Shown here one piece after another: positions 24,567 through 33,437 of a stretch of 64,000 nucleotides of DNA. The stretch comes from Natrinema ejinorense. Lineage in GTDB: Archaea > Halobacteriota > Halobacteria > Halobacteriales > Natrialbaceae. A program made the translations under genes and the position numbers. The stretch lies in assembly GCF_002494345.1 (NCBI RefSeq), contig NZ_NXNI01000001.1, positions 1,922,001 to 1,986,000 of the forward strand, in the 5' to 3' direction. The notes beneath the pieces were generated by a model that was given only the letters and a program-made list of their open reading frames with translations, was not told the origin of the DNA and made no database searches. How positions within the stretch are numbered: position 1 is the stretch's first letter; the number at the start of each line of letters is the position of its first letter.

Positions 24567-25805
24567 TCAGAGGCCCAGCATGAGCGGCCCGATCAGGACA
24601 CCCATCAGGTGGACGCGACGGCACCGTAAGCGAACCGGAACCAGTCCGATCGCGGCCGCGATGGCGAAGATCCCGATACCCAGCGGGCCGGTGAACAGAA
24701 ACGAAAGCACGCACAACAACGTGAGAACTGCAGCCGAAATCTTCCAGTAGGTCAGTCGACCGATCAACTCGAGGTAGGCGTCTCCGGCGACGATCACCAG
24801 CACGAAGCCGATCAGGCCGGCGATGACGACCCCCGCGAGCAGTATCGGGAGCTCGAGGGGTGCGGCCGTCCCGTCGAAGGCGACCAGCACGCCGGTTCGG
24901 GGCTGGCCGATGGCGACCAGCGCGAAGAGCGCGAAGATCGTATTCGCCGTATCGACGCCGCTGGTTGCGACGATGTATCCGCGATCGCTCGCCCCGTTTG
25001 GCACGGCGGCCAACACCGCGACGGCGGCGATAGCCGCCGAGATGCCGGGGATGTACCCGACGACGGCACCGGCGAGTGCGCCCGCAACGGCGGTCGTCCC
25101 GACGAACCGGCGAGACGTCGTTATTTCCTCGCCGTCCTGTCTCGGAATGCCACTGCCCCGGATCGCATCGATCAACACCGGCGCACCGAACAGCCCGGCG
25201 AAGAGTGGAGCGAGCGTCCCTCCCGCCTCGAGGGGAGCGTTCGTGGAGAGATCCAGCGTCAGTGTCCCGAGCGCAGCGGCCAGGCAAAACGACAGGAGAC
25301 CACCGAACCGCCCCCGCCACGTGTGCTCCGACGCGATCAGCGCGACGACGACCATCGCCAGGACGAGCGAGAGGTGTGCCCGAACCGTCGGGTAAACGGC
25401 CATCACGGCCCAGGTCACGGGGACGGCAAGCGGGACCGCCGCGAGCACGGCGAGGATACTCCCGACTGCGGAGAGTCGGATCGCCTCGTACCCCCGCCCC
25501 TCGAGAACCATCCGATGTCCGGGGAGGGCGGTAACGGCCATCTCCGCGTCGGGGACGCCAAGCGCCATCGCGGGGACGGCGTTCAGAAACGTGTGGACGA
25601 CACCGGCCGCCAGCATCGCACAGCCGACGAACAGCGGTGGGCCGGGAACCGACGGCGCGATCCCCGCCAGAAGGAACGCGAAGTTGTTGGCGTGCAGCCC
25701 CGGTACGAGTCCGCTACAGCACCCCAGCAGCGAACCGGCGACCACCCACGCGAGGAGCTGTCCCGTCAGGGCCGGCTGGAATCCGATCTCGACTGGGGCG
25801 ACCAT
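24567..25805 (-). CDS. TctA/DUF112-type membrane transporter
   Basis: This 412-residue membrane protein has about ten to twelve hydrophobic spans. It carries the TctA signature GLVPGLHANNFAFLLA near residue 33 and its internal repeat GYIPGISAAIAAVAVLA near residue 245. TctA is the large permease of tripartite tricarboxylate transporters, but archaeal single-gene forms lack the other subunits. No TctB or TctC partner is encoded here, so this is a stand-alone archaeal type of unknown substrate. Confidence 0.85.
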   Translation of the reverse strand: MVAPVEIGFQPALTGQLLAWVVAGSLLGCCSGLVPGLHANNFAFLLAGIAPSVPGPPLFVGCAMLAAGVVHTFLNAVPAMALGVPDAEMAVTALPGHRMVLEGRGYEAIRLSAVGSILAVLAAVPLAVPVTWAVMAVYPTVRAHLSLVLAMVVVALIASEHTWRGRFGGLLSFCLAAALGTLTLDLSTNAPLEAGGTLAPLFAGLFGAPVLIDAIRGSGIPRQDGEEITTSRRFVGTTAVAGALAGAVVGYIPGISAAIAAVAVLAAVPNGASDRGYIVATSGVDTANTIFALFALVAIGQPRTGVLVAFDGTAAPLELPILLAGVVIAGLIGFVLVIVAGDAYLELIGRLTYWKISAAVLTLLCVLSFLFTGPLGIGIFAIAAAIGLVPVRLRCRRVHLMGVLIGPLMLGL

Positions 25806-25995
25806 CGCCGACTCTGGCCGCCCCCTCGGTTATATACTCTCGGATCGTCGATCCCGGCCGTCGAGTGCGGGAATCCGGCCCGGCTCTCGCGTGGGCGACC
25901 TGCCGTCGGCTCAGGGACGTCGGCGTCGCCACTCACCCTCGAGCGTCGATAAAAAGTCGGGATTGCAACTCGTCGGAACCGGATCGACGGGACCG

Positions 25996-26346
25996 TTATC
26001 CGAAGAGTTCGCCGAGACCCTCGCCGTCGGCCTCGTCGTCCTCGTCGTCGTCCTCGTCCGTCGTGTCCGGCACGTCGCTGGTCTCTTCGGCTTCGTCGGC
26101 CTCGTCGGCCTCGTCGGCAGCTGCCTCGCCACCTGCGGCACCGCCTGCGGCGGCTCCGCCAGCGGGGACGGCAGCGGCCTCGGAGACTGCCTCGTCGATG
26201 TCGACGTCCTCGAGTGCGGCGACGAGCGCCTTGACTCGGGACTCTTCGACGTCGACGCCGGCAGCGTCGAGGACGTTCGTCAGGTTGTCTTCGTTGATCT
26301 CTTCGCCCGATTCGTTCAGGATGAGTGCAGCGTATACGTATTCCAT
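25996..26346 (-). CDS. rpl12: 50S ribosomal protein L12 (P1), archaeal type
   Basis: This 116-residue stalk protein has the dimerisation helices [17 protein letters not shown] (boundaries approximate), an Ala/Gly/Glu hinge and an acidic tail ending EGLGELFG. The tail recruits translation factors and is shared with L10. It is the last gene of the L1-L10-L12 operon, 15 bases after L10, with a ribosome-binding site GGAGG before it. The ATG at 26346 is the conserved start. Confidence 0.95.
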   Translation of the reverse strand: MEYVYAALILNESGEEINEDNLTNVLDAAGVDVEESRVKALVAALEDVDIDEAVSEAAAVPAGGAAAGGAAGGEAAADEADEADEAEETSDVPDTTDEDDDEDDEADGEGLGELFG

Positions 26347-26361
26347 TGTTGGATCCTCCAA

Positions 26362-27405
26362 TTAACCGAACATCTCGCCGAGACCGGCCGCGCCGTCGCC
26401 GTCGTCTTCGTCGTCATCGTCGTCGGTATCGGCGTCTTCGGTCTCGGTCTGATCGTCAGTCTGGTCGTCTGCCGATTCGTCTTCGTCGTCGGCCGCCGCC
26501 GGTTCGGCGGGGGCCTCGACGTCCTGAAGCTCGTCAGGAAGCGCCTCCTCGTCGTCGATCTGGCCGGCGAGCGCACGCAGCTGTGCGTCGGCCTTGCTGA
26601 CGAGGTCGGGCATCAGGTCTTCGTCCTCGATCGCGGCCTGCAGGCCGAGGCTCTTGGCCTCGCCCGTGGCCTTGGCGATGAGCGTCGGGGCCGTCGACGC
26701 GGTCGGGAAGCTCGCGTTGAGCGCGAGGTTCCGAGCGCGGGCGGCAGCCGTCGACACGTCGCTTTCGTAGGCCTCGACGTCGATGTCGAGGTCCTCGGGG
26801 TCGAAGAGCACGCCGTCGGCGATGACGGCTCGAAGGTCGAGACCGACCTCCTTTGGTTCGATGCCGAGTTCGTTGAGGACGTTCGCCAGATCGGCGGAGA
26901 CTTCCTCGCCGGCCTCGAGGACCGTCGAATCTTCCATGACCTGGATCGAACCCTCTTCGATGCGTGCGTTCGCACCGATGCCCTGGAGTTCGCCGACGAA
27001 CGGCCCCGGATCGACACCGGTGTCCCCTTCGGGGATGACGATGTCGTTCGGGGCGACTTCGCCCTCGTTGATCGGCGCGGGCGTCTTCGACGCCTCGAGC
27101 TCCTTGTACAGCGAGAACGGGTTCTCGTCGGTCGCGATGACGCCGACCTGTCCCCCGATGTGTTCGACGAGGTCGCCGAGCCCGGCGTCCTCGAGCGCAC
27201 GCGTCTGCAAGGTGTTGCGGCTGACGCGTAACACGGCGGTGCCGTGGAGGTCACGACGCATATCCTGGAGCTGCTTCGAGGGAATGCCGGCGATGCCGAC
27301 GACGCCGACGCTCTCGTACTCGTCGATGATCTGTGCGAGGTCGTCGACTTCCTCTTTCTTCCACTGGGGAAGGTTCTCGGTTTTGCGTTCGGCCTGTGCG
27401 CTCAT
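26362..27405 (-). CDS. rpl10: 50S ribosomal protein L10 (P0), archaeal type
   Basis: This 347-residue stalk base protein binds 23S rRNA through its N-terminal domain (1-110, [17 protein letters not shown] region) and anchors several L12 dimers by its C-terminal helices. It ends in the same acidic tail as L12 (GLGEMFG). Gly- and Asp-rich linkers near the end are normal for halophiles. It starts one base after the L1 stop, with GGAGGTGG as ribosome-binding site, so it is co-transcribed with L1. Confidence 0.96.
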   Translation of the reverse strand: MSAQAERKTENLPQWKKEEVDDLAQIIDEYESVGVVGIAGIPSKQLQDMRRDLHGTAVLRVSRNTLQTRALEDAGLGDLVEHIGGQVGVIATDENPFSLYKELEASKTPAPINEGEVAPNDIVIPEGDTGVDPGPFVGELQGIGANARIEEGSIQVMEDSTVLEAGEEVSADLANVLNELGIEPKEVGLDLRAVIADGVLFDPEDLDIDVEAYESDVSTAAARARNLALNASFPTASTAPTLIAKATGEAKSLGLQAAIEDEDLMPDLVSKADAQLRALAGQIDDEEALPDELQDVEAPAEPAAADDEDESADDQTDDQTETEDADTDDDDDEDDGDGAAGLGEMFG

Positions 27406-27406
27406 G

Positions 27407-28039
27407 TTAGGCCACCTCCACGGACGGCCCCATCGTCGTCTTCACGTAGACGGTATCGATGTTCTGGGGGCCTTTCTCGAGGTCGGCGTGGAGTCGACGC
27501 AGGATGACGTCGATGTTGTCGCCGATCTCCTCGGCGTCCATGTCTTCGGCACCGACGAGCGTGTGAAAGGTTCGTCGGTCGCCGGAGCGAAGCTGGACGG
27601 TGTTCTTGAGTCGGTTGACGGTTTCGACGACGTCGTCGTCGGGCGCGAGCGGGTCCGGCATCTTCCCTCGGGGACCGAGAATGGTACCCAGGTGCCGGGC
27701 GATGTCTTGCATCATCGCCTCTTCGGCGATAAAGAAGTCCGTCTCGTCGGCCATGTCCTTGGCGTCGTCGTCGTCCAGGTCGGCCACGTCGTCCACCGAA
27801 AGGACCTCGTCCGCTGCCTCCTCGGCGCGGACTGCGGTTTCTCCCTCGGCGATGACGACGATACGGGTCTCCTGGCCGGTTCCGGACGGCAGGACGATCG
27901 ACTCGTCAACGCGGTTCGACGGTTCGTTCAGGTCTAAGTCGCGCAGATTAATCGCGAGGTCTACCGTCTCGGTAAAGTTCCGGTCCGGCGAATCCTCGAG
28001 TGCGCGGGCTACTGCTGTTTCAATATCCGAATCTGCCAT
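27407..28039 (-). CDS. rpl1: 50S ribosomal protein L1
   Basis: This 210-residue protein matches archaeal L1, with the RNA-binding start ([22 protein letters not shown], boundaries approximate), GPRGKMPDP and the [10 protein letters not shown] end. L1 binds the mobile stalk of 23S rRNA and in many archaea represses its own operon by binding the mRNA. It is the first gene of L1-L10-L12. A strong site GGAGGTGAAC lies just before the ATG, so this transcript has a leader. Confidence 0.96.
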   Translation of the reverse strand: MADSDIETAVARALEDSPDRNFTETVDLAINLRDLDLNEPSNRVDESIVLPSGTGQETRIVVIAEGETAVRAEEAADEVLSVDDVADLDDDDAKDMADETDFFIAEEAMMQDIARHLGTILGPRGKMPDPLAPDDDVVETVNRLKNTVQLRSGDRRTFHTLVGAEDMDAEEIGDNIDVILRRLHADLEKGPQNIDTVYVKTTMGPSVEVA

Positions 28040-28043
28040 TGTT

Positions 28044-28132
28044 CACCTCCGTAGTGCGCAGGACTGCTCCTACGGGTCAGTGAAACAGGCGATGCCTGTC
28101 TCCCTTGGACCAAGTGCCATGCCGAACTTAAA
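28044..28132 (-). promoter_or_regulatory. L1 operon leader and promoter
   Basis: On the reverse strand a TATA-like TTTAAGTT (28125-28132) is followed by two small hairpins. They are CTTGG-A-CCAAG (28104-28114) and ACAGGC-GAT-GCCTGT (28085-28099). The ribosome-binding site GGAGGTGAAC (28041-28050) follows. The predicted transcript start near 28101 puts the second hairpin at the very 5' end. This could be the L1 autoregulation site, which is not proven. The rest of the gap up to 28442 holds only the AT-rich promoter of the divergent membrane-protein gene (TTATATA at 28401). Confidence 0.55.
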
Positions 28133-28442
28133 CCCGTCGAACTGCCAGCACGCTCGCCTCCCGGCGTCCGCTCCGACTGGCTGACCACGACGCTGTCGGG
28201 AACCGGTCGTGCCGTGAGTACGTCGTCGATGTGTCCCTTCGACGGTCGTCCAGCCGAGCCCGGCGTCGGCTGTCGTTGGCAATCGGTCAAAGCTATTGGA
28301 CAGTCTACCTTTCGTGTTAATCAGGCCGTAGATACTAGTATACTAACCAAAAACACTATTATCCGTGGTGATGTATCGTGTATCCATGTGGCCATTAGAC
28401 TTATATACTATGATTGGGTCGCCGGTCGTCGATCCGATCGTA

Positions 28443-28994
28443 ATGCTGGCAGCGCCCGGCGGCGAACTCGAGGCGTATCGGTCCCTCGAGCCGGTCGTGC
28501 GGATGGGTGTCCAGTTTGCGGGATCCCTCCTCGTCGTGATGATCGTGCTCGGATTGCTTCAGAACTACGGCACACGGGCAGTGACGAAATCACGCCACAG
28601 CCCGATCATCTCGCTCTGTATCGGGCTGCCGGGCCTACTCGTGATCGGCGGGCTCGCGAGTACGGGATATCTCATCGTCGATACGGGGATCGGGACGTTC
28701 TTCGGCATCCCACTGGTGATCGTCGGTGCAGCGGTGCTTCCGACTGCAACGGCGATCGGTCTCGTCGCGATCGGTCGCACGCTCGTCTCGAAAGTCGCCG
28801 CTGATCGGCCCTGGACCGGCGTCCTCGTGGGGGCACTGCTCACCGGGATCGCCGGTTGGTCGCTTCCGGCGACGCTGGCTCTCGCTGGACTCGCCGCTGC
28901 GCTCGGCGTCGGTGCGAGCATTCGCGTCCTCTTCGGTGCGTCCGGGGCGGCGCGCCCGGACGATCGGACCGTCCCACCCGCAAACAAGATCTGA
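28443..28994 (+). CDS. Membrane protein of unknown function between L1 and L11
   Basis: This protein of about 183 residues has four or five membrane spans (GSLLVVMIVLGLL, IGLPGLLVIGGLA, GIPLVIVGAAVLP, VGALLTGIAGW and LALAGLAAALGVG) and a polar tail. I recognise no family, though the pattern resembles membrane-bound haloarchaeal orphans. I chose the ATG at 28443 because a TATA-like TTATATA sits about 40 bases upstream. Starts at 28386 and 28410 are possible but lie too close to that box. The gene separates L11 from the L1-L10-L12 genes and runs opposite to both. Confidence 0.7.
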   Translation: MLAAPGGELEAYRSLEPVVRMGVQFAGSLLVVMIVLGLLQNYGTRAVTKSRHSPIISLCIGLPGLLVIGGLASTGYLIVDTGIGTFFGIPLVIVGAAVLPTATAIGLVAIGRTLVSKVAADRPWTGVLVGALLTGIAGWSLPATLALAGLAAALGVGASIRVLFGASGAARPDDRTVPPANKI

Positions 28995-29126
28995 GCTGCG
29001 TTCTCAGTCGTCCGTGGCACTGGGACGGTTCCGACTTCGAGTTCGGGGACGGATGCCGTCGATCACGGATCGAGACACGTGGAAAACAGCGAAACGCTCC
29101 ATGCGCTCGTGGTCGAGACCGGCGAT

Positions 29127-29615
29127 CTACGCGTTCGCTTCGCCAGCGAGCACGTCGTCGTACTCGCCGTCGTCGACGCGTTGCTTGAACTCGCGGGCGT
29201 CGTTGCCTTCGATGGTTACGCCCATCGAGGCGCAGGTACCCACGACTTCCTTCGCGGCGTTGATCGTGTCGTAGGCGAGCAGATCCGGATGTTTCTGCTC
29301 CGCGATCGTCTTGACTTGATCGACGGAGAGGTCCGCGACGAAATCCTTCTGGGGCTCGCCGCTGCCGGTTTCGAAACCGGCCTCGTCTTTGATCAGTGCC
29401 GCCGTCGGCGGGACACCGACATCGATCTCGAAGGAGCCGTCCTCCTCGTAGTCGACGGTGACGGGGACTTCGGTGCCGTCGAACGCTTCGGTTTGATCGT
29501 TGATCTCCTGTACGACAGCCTGCACGTCGACGGGGGTCGGTCCGAGCTCGGGACCGAGCGGTGGGCCAGGGTTGGCCTGGCCACCCGGAACGAGCACTTC
29601 GATGGTTCCAGCCAT
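29127..29615 (-). CDS. rpl11: 50S ribosomal protein L11
   Basis: This 162-residue L11 has the conserved VPGGQANPGPPLGPELGP N-terminus, which binds the GTPase-associated region of 23S rRNA. The C-terminal domain contains GTCASMGVTIEG. It is transcribed alone. In many archaea L11 precedes L1, but here a divergent membrane-protein gene lies between, as in other haloarchaea. The ATG at 29615 is the conserved start. Confidence 0.96.
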   Translation of the reverse strand: MAGTIEVLVPGGQANPGPPLGPELGPTPVDVQAVVQEINDQTEAFDGTEVPVTVDYEEDGSFEIDVGVPPTAALIKDEAGFETGSGEPQKDFVADLSVDQVKTIAEQKHPDLLAYDTINAAKEVVGTCASMGVTIEGNDAREFKQRVDDGEYDDVLAGEANA

Positions 29616-29708
29616 ACCCGTCACAACCCGTGCGCGAGTTTTAAGGGTTGCTAATTCGGGCAGTCATCGCCTGTGAGCGGTTGGCGCACGCCTCCGTCTC
29701 CCACGCTG

Positions 29709-30011
29709 CTACTCGACGACGTCCGCTCTCCACGCGGCGAACGACTCGAGGACGTCGCTCTCGTCGAATCGCTCGAGGCAGGGGATGTCGTAGGGATGGG
29801 ACTCCCGGACGCGTTCGACGAGGTCGTCGTACGCGTCGTCGGTCGTCTTCGCGAGCAACACCGCCTCCTCGTCGTGGTGAACCTCGCCGTCCCAACGGTA
29901 GGTCGAAGTCGTCGAGAGTCGATTGACGCAGGCGGCGAGTCGCTCTTCGACCAGCGTCTCCGCGAGTTCGTCGGCCGCATCCGGCGGGGCCGTGATGTAT
30001 ACCGTCGGCAT
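29709..30011 (-). CDS. cutA: Divalent cation tolerance protein CutA
   Basis: This 100-residue protein is of the CutA1 type. It starts MPTVYITAP and continues with LAACVNRL, STYRWDGEVHHDEEAVLLAKT and SHPYDIPCLE, in the order typical of the trimeric family. CutA1 is implicated in copper and divalent-metal tolerance, although its biochemical role is still unclear. The start at 30011 matches the family N-terminus. It is transcribed alone, downstream of HEWD on the same strand. Confidence 0.93.
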   Translation of the reverse strand: MPTVYITAPPDAADELAETLVEERLAACVNRLSTTSTYRWDGEVHHDEEAVLLAKTTDDAYDDLVERVRESHPYDIPCLERFDESDVLESFAAWRADVVE

Positions 30012-30083
30012 GATCGCGGCTACGCTCGAGCCGGGGAAAAGAGCACTGTCGCGATCCCGGATCAGTCCCGACAGGAAGACCCG

Positions 30084-30275
30084 TTAGCTGTCGCTCGCGC
30101 CGACCGGTGTGAACGTGCCGGTGATGTCCCACTCGTGAATGCAGTGTGGATTGCCGACCTGTTTTTCGCCGTCCTCGCGGGCGATCTGCCAGGCCTCGAG
30201 CTCTTCGTCCCACTGTTCGCCGCGACCGCACGCTTCGCAGATTCTCGCGGTCGGTTTTCGTACCTGTGCACTCAT
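30084..30275 (-). CDS. HEWD family small zinc-finger-like protein
   Basis: This 63-residue protein has a CEACG motif (residues 14-18) and a GNPHCIHEWDITGTF sequence that gives the haloarchaeal HEWD family its name. Three cysteines and two histidines suggest one bound zinc, which is an inference. The function is unknown. The ATG at 30275 is chosen because the longer frame upstream is not acidic or conserved-looking, and a TATA-like ATATAAC lies about 25 bases upstream. Confidence 0.8.
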   Translation of the reverse strand: MSAQVRKPTARICEACGRGEQWDEELEAWQIAREDGEKQVGNPHCIHEWDITGTFTPVGASDS

Positions 30276-30410
30276 TATCGAACCGTGCGAACTCGACACA
30301 TATAACGGTATCCGTGTGCGGCAACTACTGCCTCTCAATTCGGGTGTCGTGGGCCGATCCGGACTCGGATCGTCCGCGACCGACGCGACCACCGAACGCC
30401 GAGCGGTCGG

Positions 30411-31919
30411 TCAATAAACGGCGTCCGTGAGTTCCTCGCGGAGGTCGTCGAATCGCTCGAGATAGTCACGACGATCGGCACGCAGTTCCGCGAGCGCGGC
30501 GTCGTAGTCGTCGACGTGGTCGGGCACGTAGTAGTCGTCGACGTCGAGTCCCGGGACCGATCGGGGGATCGTCAGCCCCATTCGCTCGTCGTCGGTCCAC
30601 TCGACGGTACCACGGGCGACCTCGGTGAGAATCGTGACGGATTCGGCGACGCCGATGTCTTTCGATTCCTCGCCGAGATACCCGGTATTGATGACGTAAC
30701 AGTCGACCTCGAGGGCGTCGACGAGGTCGTGAAACGCGTTCCCTTCCTCGCCCTCGGAGCCGATGATGAACGGGTTCGTCCCGACGACGCGAATCGACTC
30801 GCCGGCTCGCGACGGGTCGCCCGCGCTGGTCTCGATCGACTCGCCGAGCATGAACGCGACGGCGGCTTGGGCCGCGTCGAGTTTGGCGATCGGCGGCATC
30901 AGTGGGTTCCGAGTGATGAAAAACACCTGATCCAGTCGGTCGAGATCGATCTCCGACGCCGCGCTCTCGAGGTCGTCGCGTCGGATGATCGCCCGCGAGT
31001 TCGAGGTATAGCGGTCCTCGTCGAAGTTGACGGTGCCGTCGTCGTCGACGGCGACGTTCTCGAGGATCGCGGACTCGTCGGTCGCGGCCTCGTAGAGTTC
31101 GGGTTGCTCGTCGTCGAGACCGATCGTCTTGATGAACAGCCCCCCGCCCTCGCTGCCGGCGACGGAGCCGTCCGGGAGAAGACCGCAAACGTCGTCCTGC
31201 ACCATGGTGGCGTCCTCGGGCTCCTCGAGCCAGCAGCCGTGGGACGTCAGCGTGGATTTGCCGGTCGCGGAGAGGCCCATGAACACCTGACCGACGGTCC
31301 GGAGTTCGCCGTCGTCGTCGCGGACGCGAACTCGCTTGCTGCCCGCGTGAAGTCCGAGCCCGCCCTGTTGCTTGATGCGATACATGAACAACCGCAGGAA
31401 CGACTTCTTGGCCTCGCCGATGTAGTCGCTGCCCAGCACGGCGGTGAACCCGTCGTCGGGGAGGACGCGGATCGCGGTCTCGTCGTGGTCTGGCAGCTGG
31501 ACGGTGTAGAGATCGGGGTCCTGTCCGTCTGCCGGCTCGAAGAGCGTCGCCCACGCGTAGGCGATTCGGGCGTGTTCGACGGGAACGAAGAGCCGACAGC
31601 AGAAACTCGCCTCCGGATGGCGCCCCATCCGACGGTCGACGCAGAGTAACTCCGTGTCGTCCGTGCTGTCGACTGCGACGTCGATCAACTCGTGATCGCG
31701 GTCGTCGAACTCGTCATCGACGGCGTTTTTCGTCCGGTCGGCGCTCCGCGAGCGAACTTCGCTGACGTAGGAGGCCGACCCGAACTCGGTCGTCGTCTCC
31801 TCGGGCGCGGCGAATTCGCGCAATTCCGCGAGCGACGGATCGTACCGGACGTTCGACGCTGTAGTCGGATCGGGAAGTCGTCGGACCAGTGGACGGGACT
31901 CCGCCCCGGTTTCGGACAT
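30411..31919 (-). CDS. pckA: ATP-dependent phosphoenolpyruvate carboxykinase
   Basis: This 502-residue enzyme converts oxaloacetate and ATP to phosphoenolpyruvate, CO2 and ADP, the first step of gluconeogenesis. The P-loop GLSATGKST lies at 215-223. RMGRHPEASFCCRLFVP is close to the substrate-binding region, and FITRNPLMPPIAKL follows. The family range is about 500-540 residues. The start at 31919 is supported by a TATA-like TATAAATAT around 31945, giving a leaderless transcript. It stands alone, consistent with control by carbon source. Confidence 0.94.
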   Translation of the reverse strand: MSETGAESRPLVRRLPDPTTASNVRYDPSLAELREFAAPEETTTEFGSASYVSEVRSRSADRTKNAVDDEFDDRDHELIDVAVDSTDDTELLCVDRRMGRHPEASFCCRLFVPVEHARIAYAWATLFEPADGQDPDLYTVQLPDHDETAIRVLPDDGFTAVLGSDYIGEAKKSFLRLFMYRIKQQGGLGLHAGSKRVRVRDDDGELRTVGQVFMGLSATGKSTLTSHGCWLEEPEDATMVQDDVCGLLPDGSVAGSEGGGLFIKTIGLDDEQPELYEAATDESAILENVAVDDDGTVNFDEDRYTSNSRAIIRRDDLESAASEIDLDRLDQVFFITRNPLMPPIAKLDAAQAAVAFMLGESIETSAGDPSRAGESIRVVGTNPFIIGSEGEEGNAFHDLVDALEVDCYVINTGYLGEESKDIGVAESVTILTEVARGTVEWTDDERMGLTIPRSVPGLDVDDYYVPDHVDDYDAALAELRADRRDYLERFDDLREELTDAVY

Positions 31920-32215
31920 ATACGTACGCTACTACTACCCCCATGTATAAATATGAAGGATTGGTCTCGTCGTGTGTCAGACCCTATCCAACGACGCGGC
32001 GGCGTATGGCAGTTCGTACCGCTGGAATGGCGGTGCGTAGGAGCTTCTTACGCTGCGAAGCGGGTGTGTACTTCGCACGATGGCCGTATCTTCTCGAGTG
32101 ATACTGGTCACGAGGACACGCGAAGCGGCGTTGGGAACCAATTCGCACTGATTCGACTGTATCCGTTCGACAGTTGGCTGCGGCGGGAGCGGGGACGTCC
32201 GACGGGTGGGGCCGA
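31920..32215. other. Intergenic region before pckA
   Basis: The stretch to the palindromic element at 32216 contains the pckA promoter (TATA-like element at 31945-31956) and no convincing coding frame, RNA gene or further repeat. Short forward frames here lack promoter and codon support. Confidence 0.6.
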
Positions 32216-32296
32216 TCAGACGTATTACTGACAGTGCCGGCGCACCCACACAGGGGCCGCGGGCGCGCCGGCACTGACGGACAGGAGACCGTATCA
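32216..32296 (-). repeat. Stop-codon palindromic element, copy 3
   Basis: On the reverse strand it begins TGATACGGTCTCCTGTCC, the TGA being the stop of the 43-residue zinc-ribbon gene (32296-32294). The inner stem is a perfect ten-base pair, GTGCCGGCGC (32234-32243) with GCGCCGGCAC (32265-32274). The far end reads TCAGACGTAT. The inner stem differs from all the other copies yet stays paired. Confidence 0.85.
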
Positions 32297-32425
32297 GTCG
32301 TGGATCAACTCGACGTTTCGCATTTCGCCCCCACACTGTGAACAGGTGCTTACGAGTGCGTCGCCGACCGTCTCTCGTCGACCACACTGGAGACACTCGT
32401 ACTCGCGTTGTTCTTCGAGTGTCAT
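32294..32425 (-). CDS. 43-residue double-CxxC zinc-ribbon protein (rubrerythrin-like, DUF7129 type)
   Basis: Reading the reverse strand from the ATG at 32425 gives a 43-residue protein with CLQC at 11-14 and CSQC at 28-31, ending VELIHD. Two CxxC pairs 13 residues apart form a rubredoxin-like zinc ribbon. It is closely similar in layout to the 46-residue protein at 33235. Haloarchaeal proteins of this size are called rubrerythrin-like domain proteins, and the function is unknown. The TGA stop is the first codon of element copy 3. Confidence 0.8.
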   Translation of the reverse strand: MTLEEQREYECLQCGRRETVGDALVSTCSQCGGEMRNVELIHD

Positions 32426-32647
32426 GTTGTAACGTACGCCTCGAACCATGTTAACTCTTTACACAGTAATTCTCCCGGCCTCTCGGTCCAGCCAGTGACC
32501 GAGATCCCGTATGCGCCGTCGCTGGCGAACCGTCCGCCAGTCCGGGAATCGCCGCTGTCGTAATTAATGTCATTATATGCCATTCAAATTATAATGAATC
32601 CTAACGGACGAGACTTATATGATAGTTCCTGATAGATTTCGGTACGA

Positions 32648-32830
32648 ATGGCAACAAATACGACGACCGACTGGACCGATCCGGTCACGTGCCCGTTCTG
32701 TGGAGACGAACTCGCGTCGCCTGGTGCTGGATTCGTCGATCACATCGACGACAACGCCGCCTGTGAGGACGGCTTCGACCTGTGGCGAGAGAACATCGCC
32801 GGTGATCTCGCCGGCGAATGGTCAGGGTAG
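32648..32830 (+). CDS. Small zinc-finger protein (DUF7501-like)
   Basis: This 60-residue acidic protein has CPFCGDEL at 15-22, followed by FVDHIDDNAACEDGFDLW. CxxC plus His and Cys give a C2HC-like zinc site. This is the haloarchaeal small zinc-finger type often called DUF7501 (name from memory). It has its own promoter (TTATAT at about 32615) and an upstream inverted repeat CATTATA/TATAATG (32571 and 32590). The function is unknown. Such proteins are thought to bind nucleic acid or protein partners. Confidence 0.82.
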   Translation: MATNTTTDWTDPVTCPFCGDELASPGAGFVDHIDDNAACEDGFDLWRENIAGDLAGEWSG

Positions 32831-33234
32831 ACTGCTGGTGTGTTTTGGCGCTCGAGACGCTGCGATTCTCGGGACCGAGTGAGACAGTACCGACCACGAA
32901 GTAGTCCGCGATCAGTGACACGTCCGTGTCTCCGTTCCAGTAGTTCAGTTTTGCGGAAATAGGCCCCTCGGCCAGTATGCTGTCGGTCGGACCACGGAAA
33001 CGGTAGTGTGACGGACCAGTATTCGCTCGAGGCGATCCGAAGTCGATCGCAACCCTCGGTGTGTCTCCGCGCTCTCCTCAAGCACAGACGTTTGCAATCG
33101 TCTCAACGCGGAGTTGGGACCTCGTTGTAAGCATATGTCCAATAATAAGACGTATATGGTGGCACTCGATTGTATATATTCGTGCGCTACTGATTCAACA
33201 CAACACTTTTTCGTGTTACTCGGTGTCACCGTTC
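32831..33234. other. 404-base non-coding gap
   Basis: This gap is more AT-rich than its surroundings. Near its right end a TATA-like TGTATATATTC (33172) is the probable promoter of the zinc ribbon at 33235, leaving a leader of about 35 bases. I see no supported gene, tRNA or repeat in the rest. Confidence 0.5.
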
Positions 33235-33375
33235 ATGGTCTACACGGACCCGTACACGCCGGAGCGATCGTACTACGAATGCCGGACCTGTGGCCACCGA
33301 GAAGCGACCGATTCCCTGGGCACCTGCCCGGAATGTGGCGGACGAACCCGAAACCTCGCGGTTCCACGCGACTGA
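33235..33375 (+). CDS. 46-residue double-CxxC zinc-ribbon protein
   Basis: This 46-residue protein starts MVYTDPYTPERSYYEC and has CRTC at 16-19 and CPEC at 31-34, ending in NLAVPRD. It is a paralogue of the 43-residue protein at 32294, with the same spacing of cysteine pairs, and both carry C-G-G/C-G-x-R near the second pair. The family is the haloarchaeal rubrerythrin-like DUF7129 type. The function is unknown. The start at 33235 is preceded by a TATA box about 60 bases upstream. Confidence 0.8.
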   Translation: MVYTDPYTPERSYYECRTCGHREATDSLGTCPECGGRTRNLAVPRD

Positions 33376-33437
33376 TTCAGCCGATTTGTGGCTCGGCTGT
33401 ACCGATCGCCCTCGTCTCGAGGGCCGGGCACTCGCGA

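Noticed and set aside
23572-25320. 582-codon reverse frame opposite BtpA and overlapping TctA
   Set aside because: It overlaps two well-supported genes in other frames and its product is Arg-rich and unlike haloarchaeal proteins.
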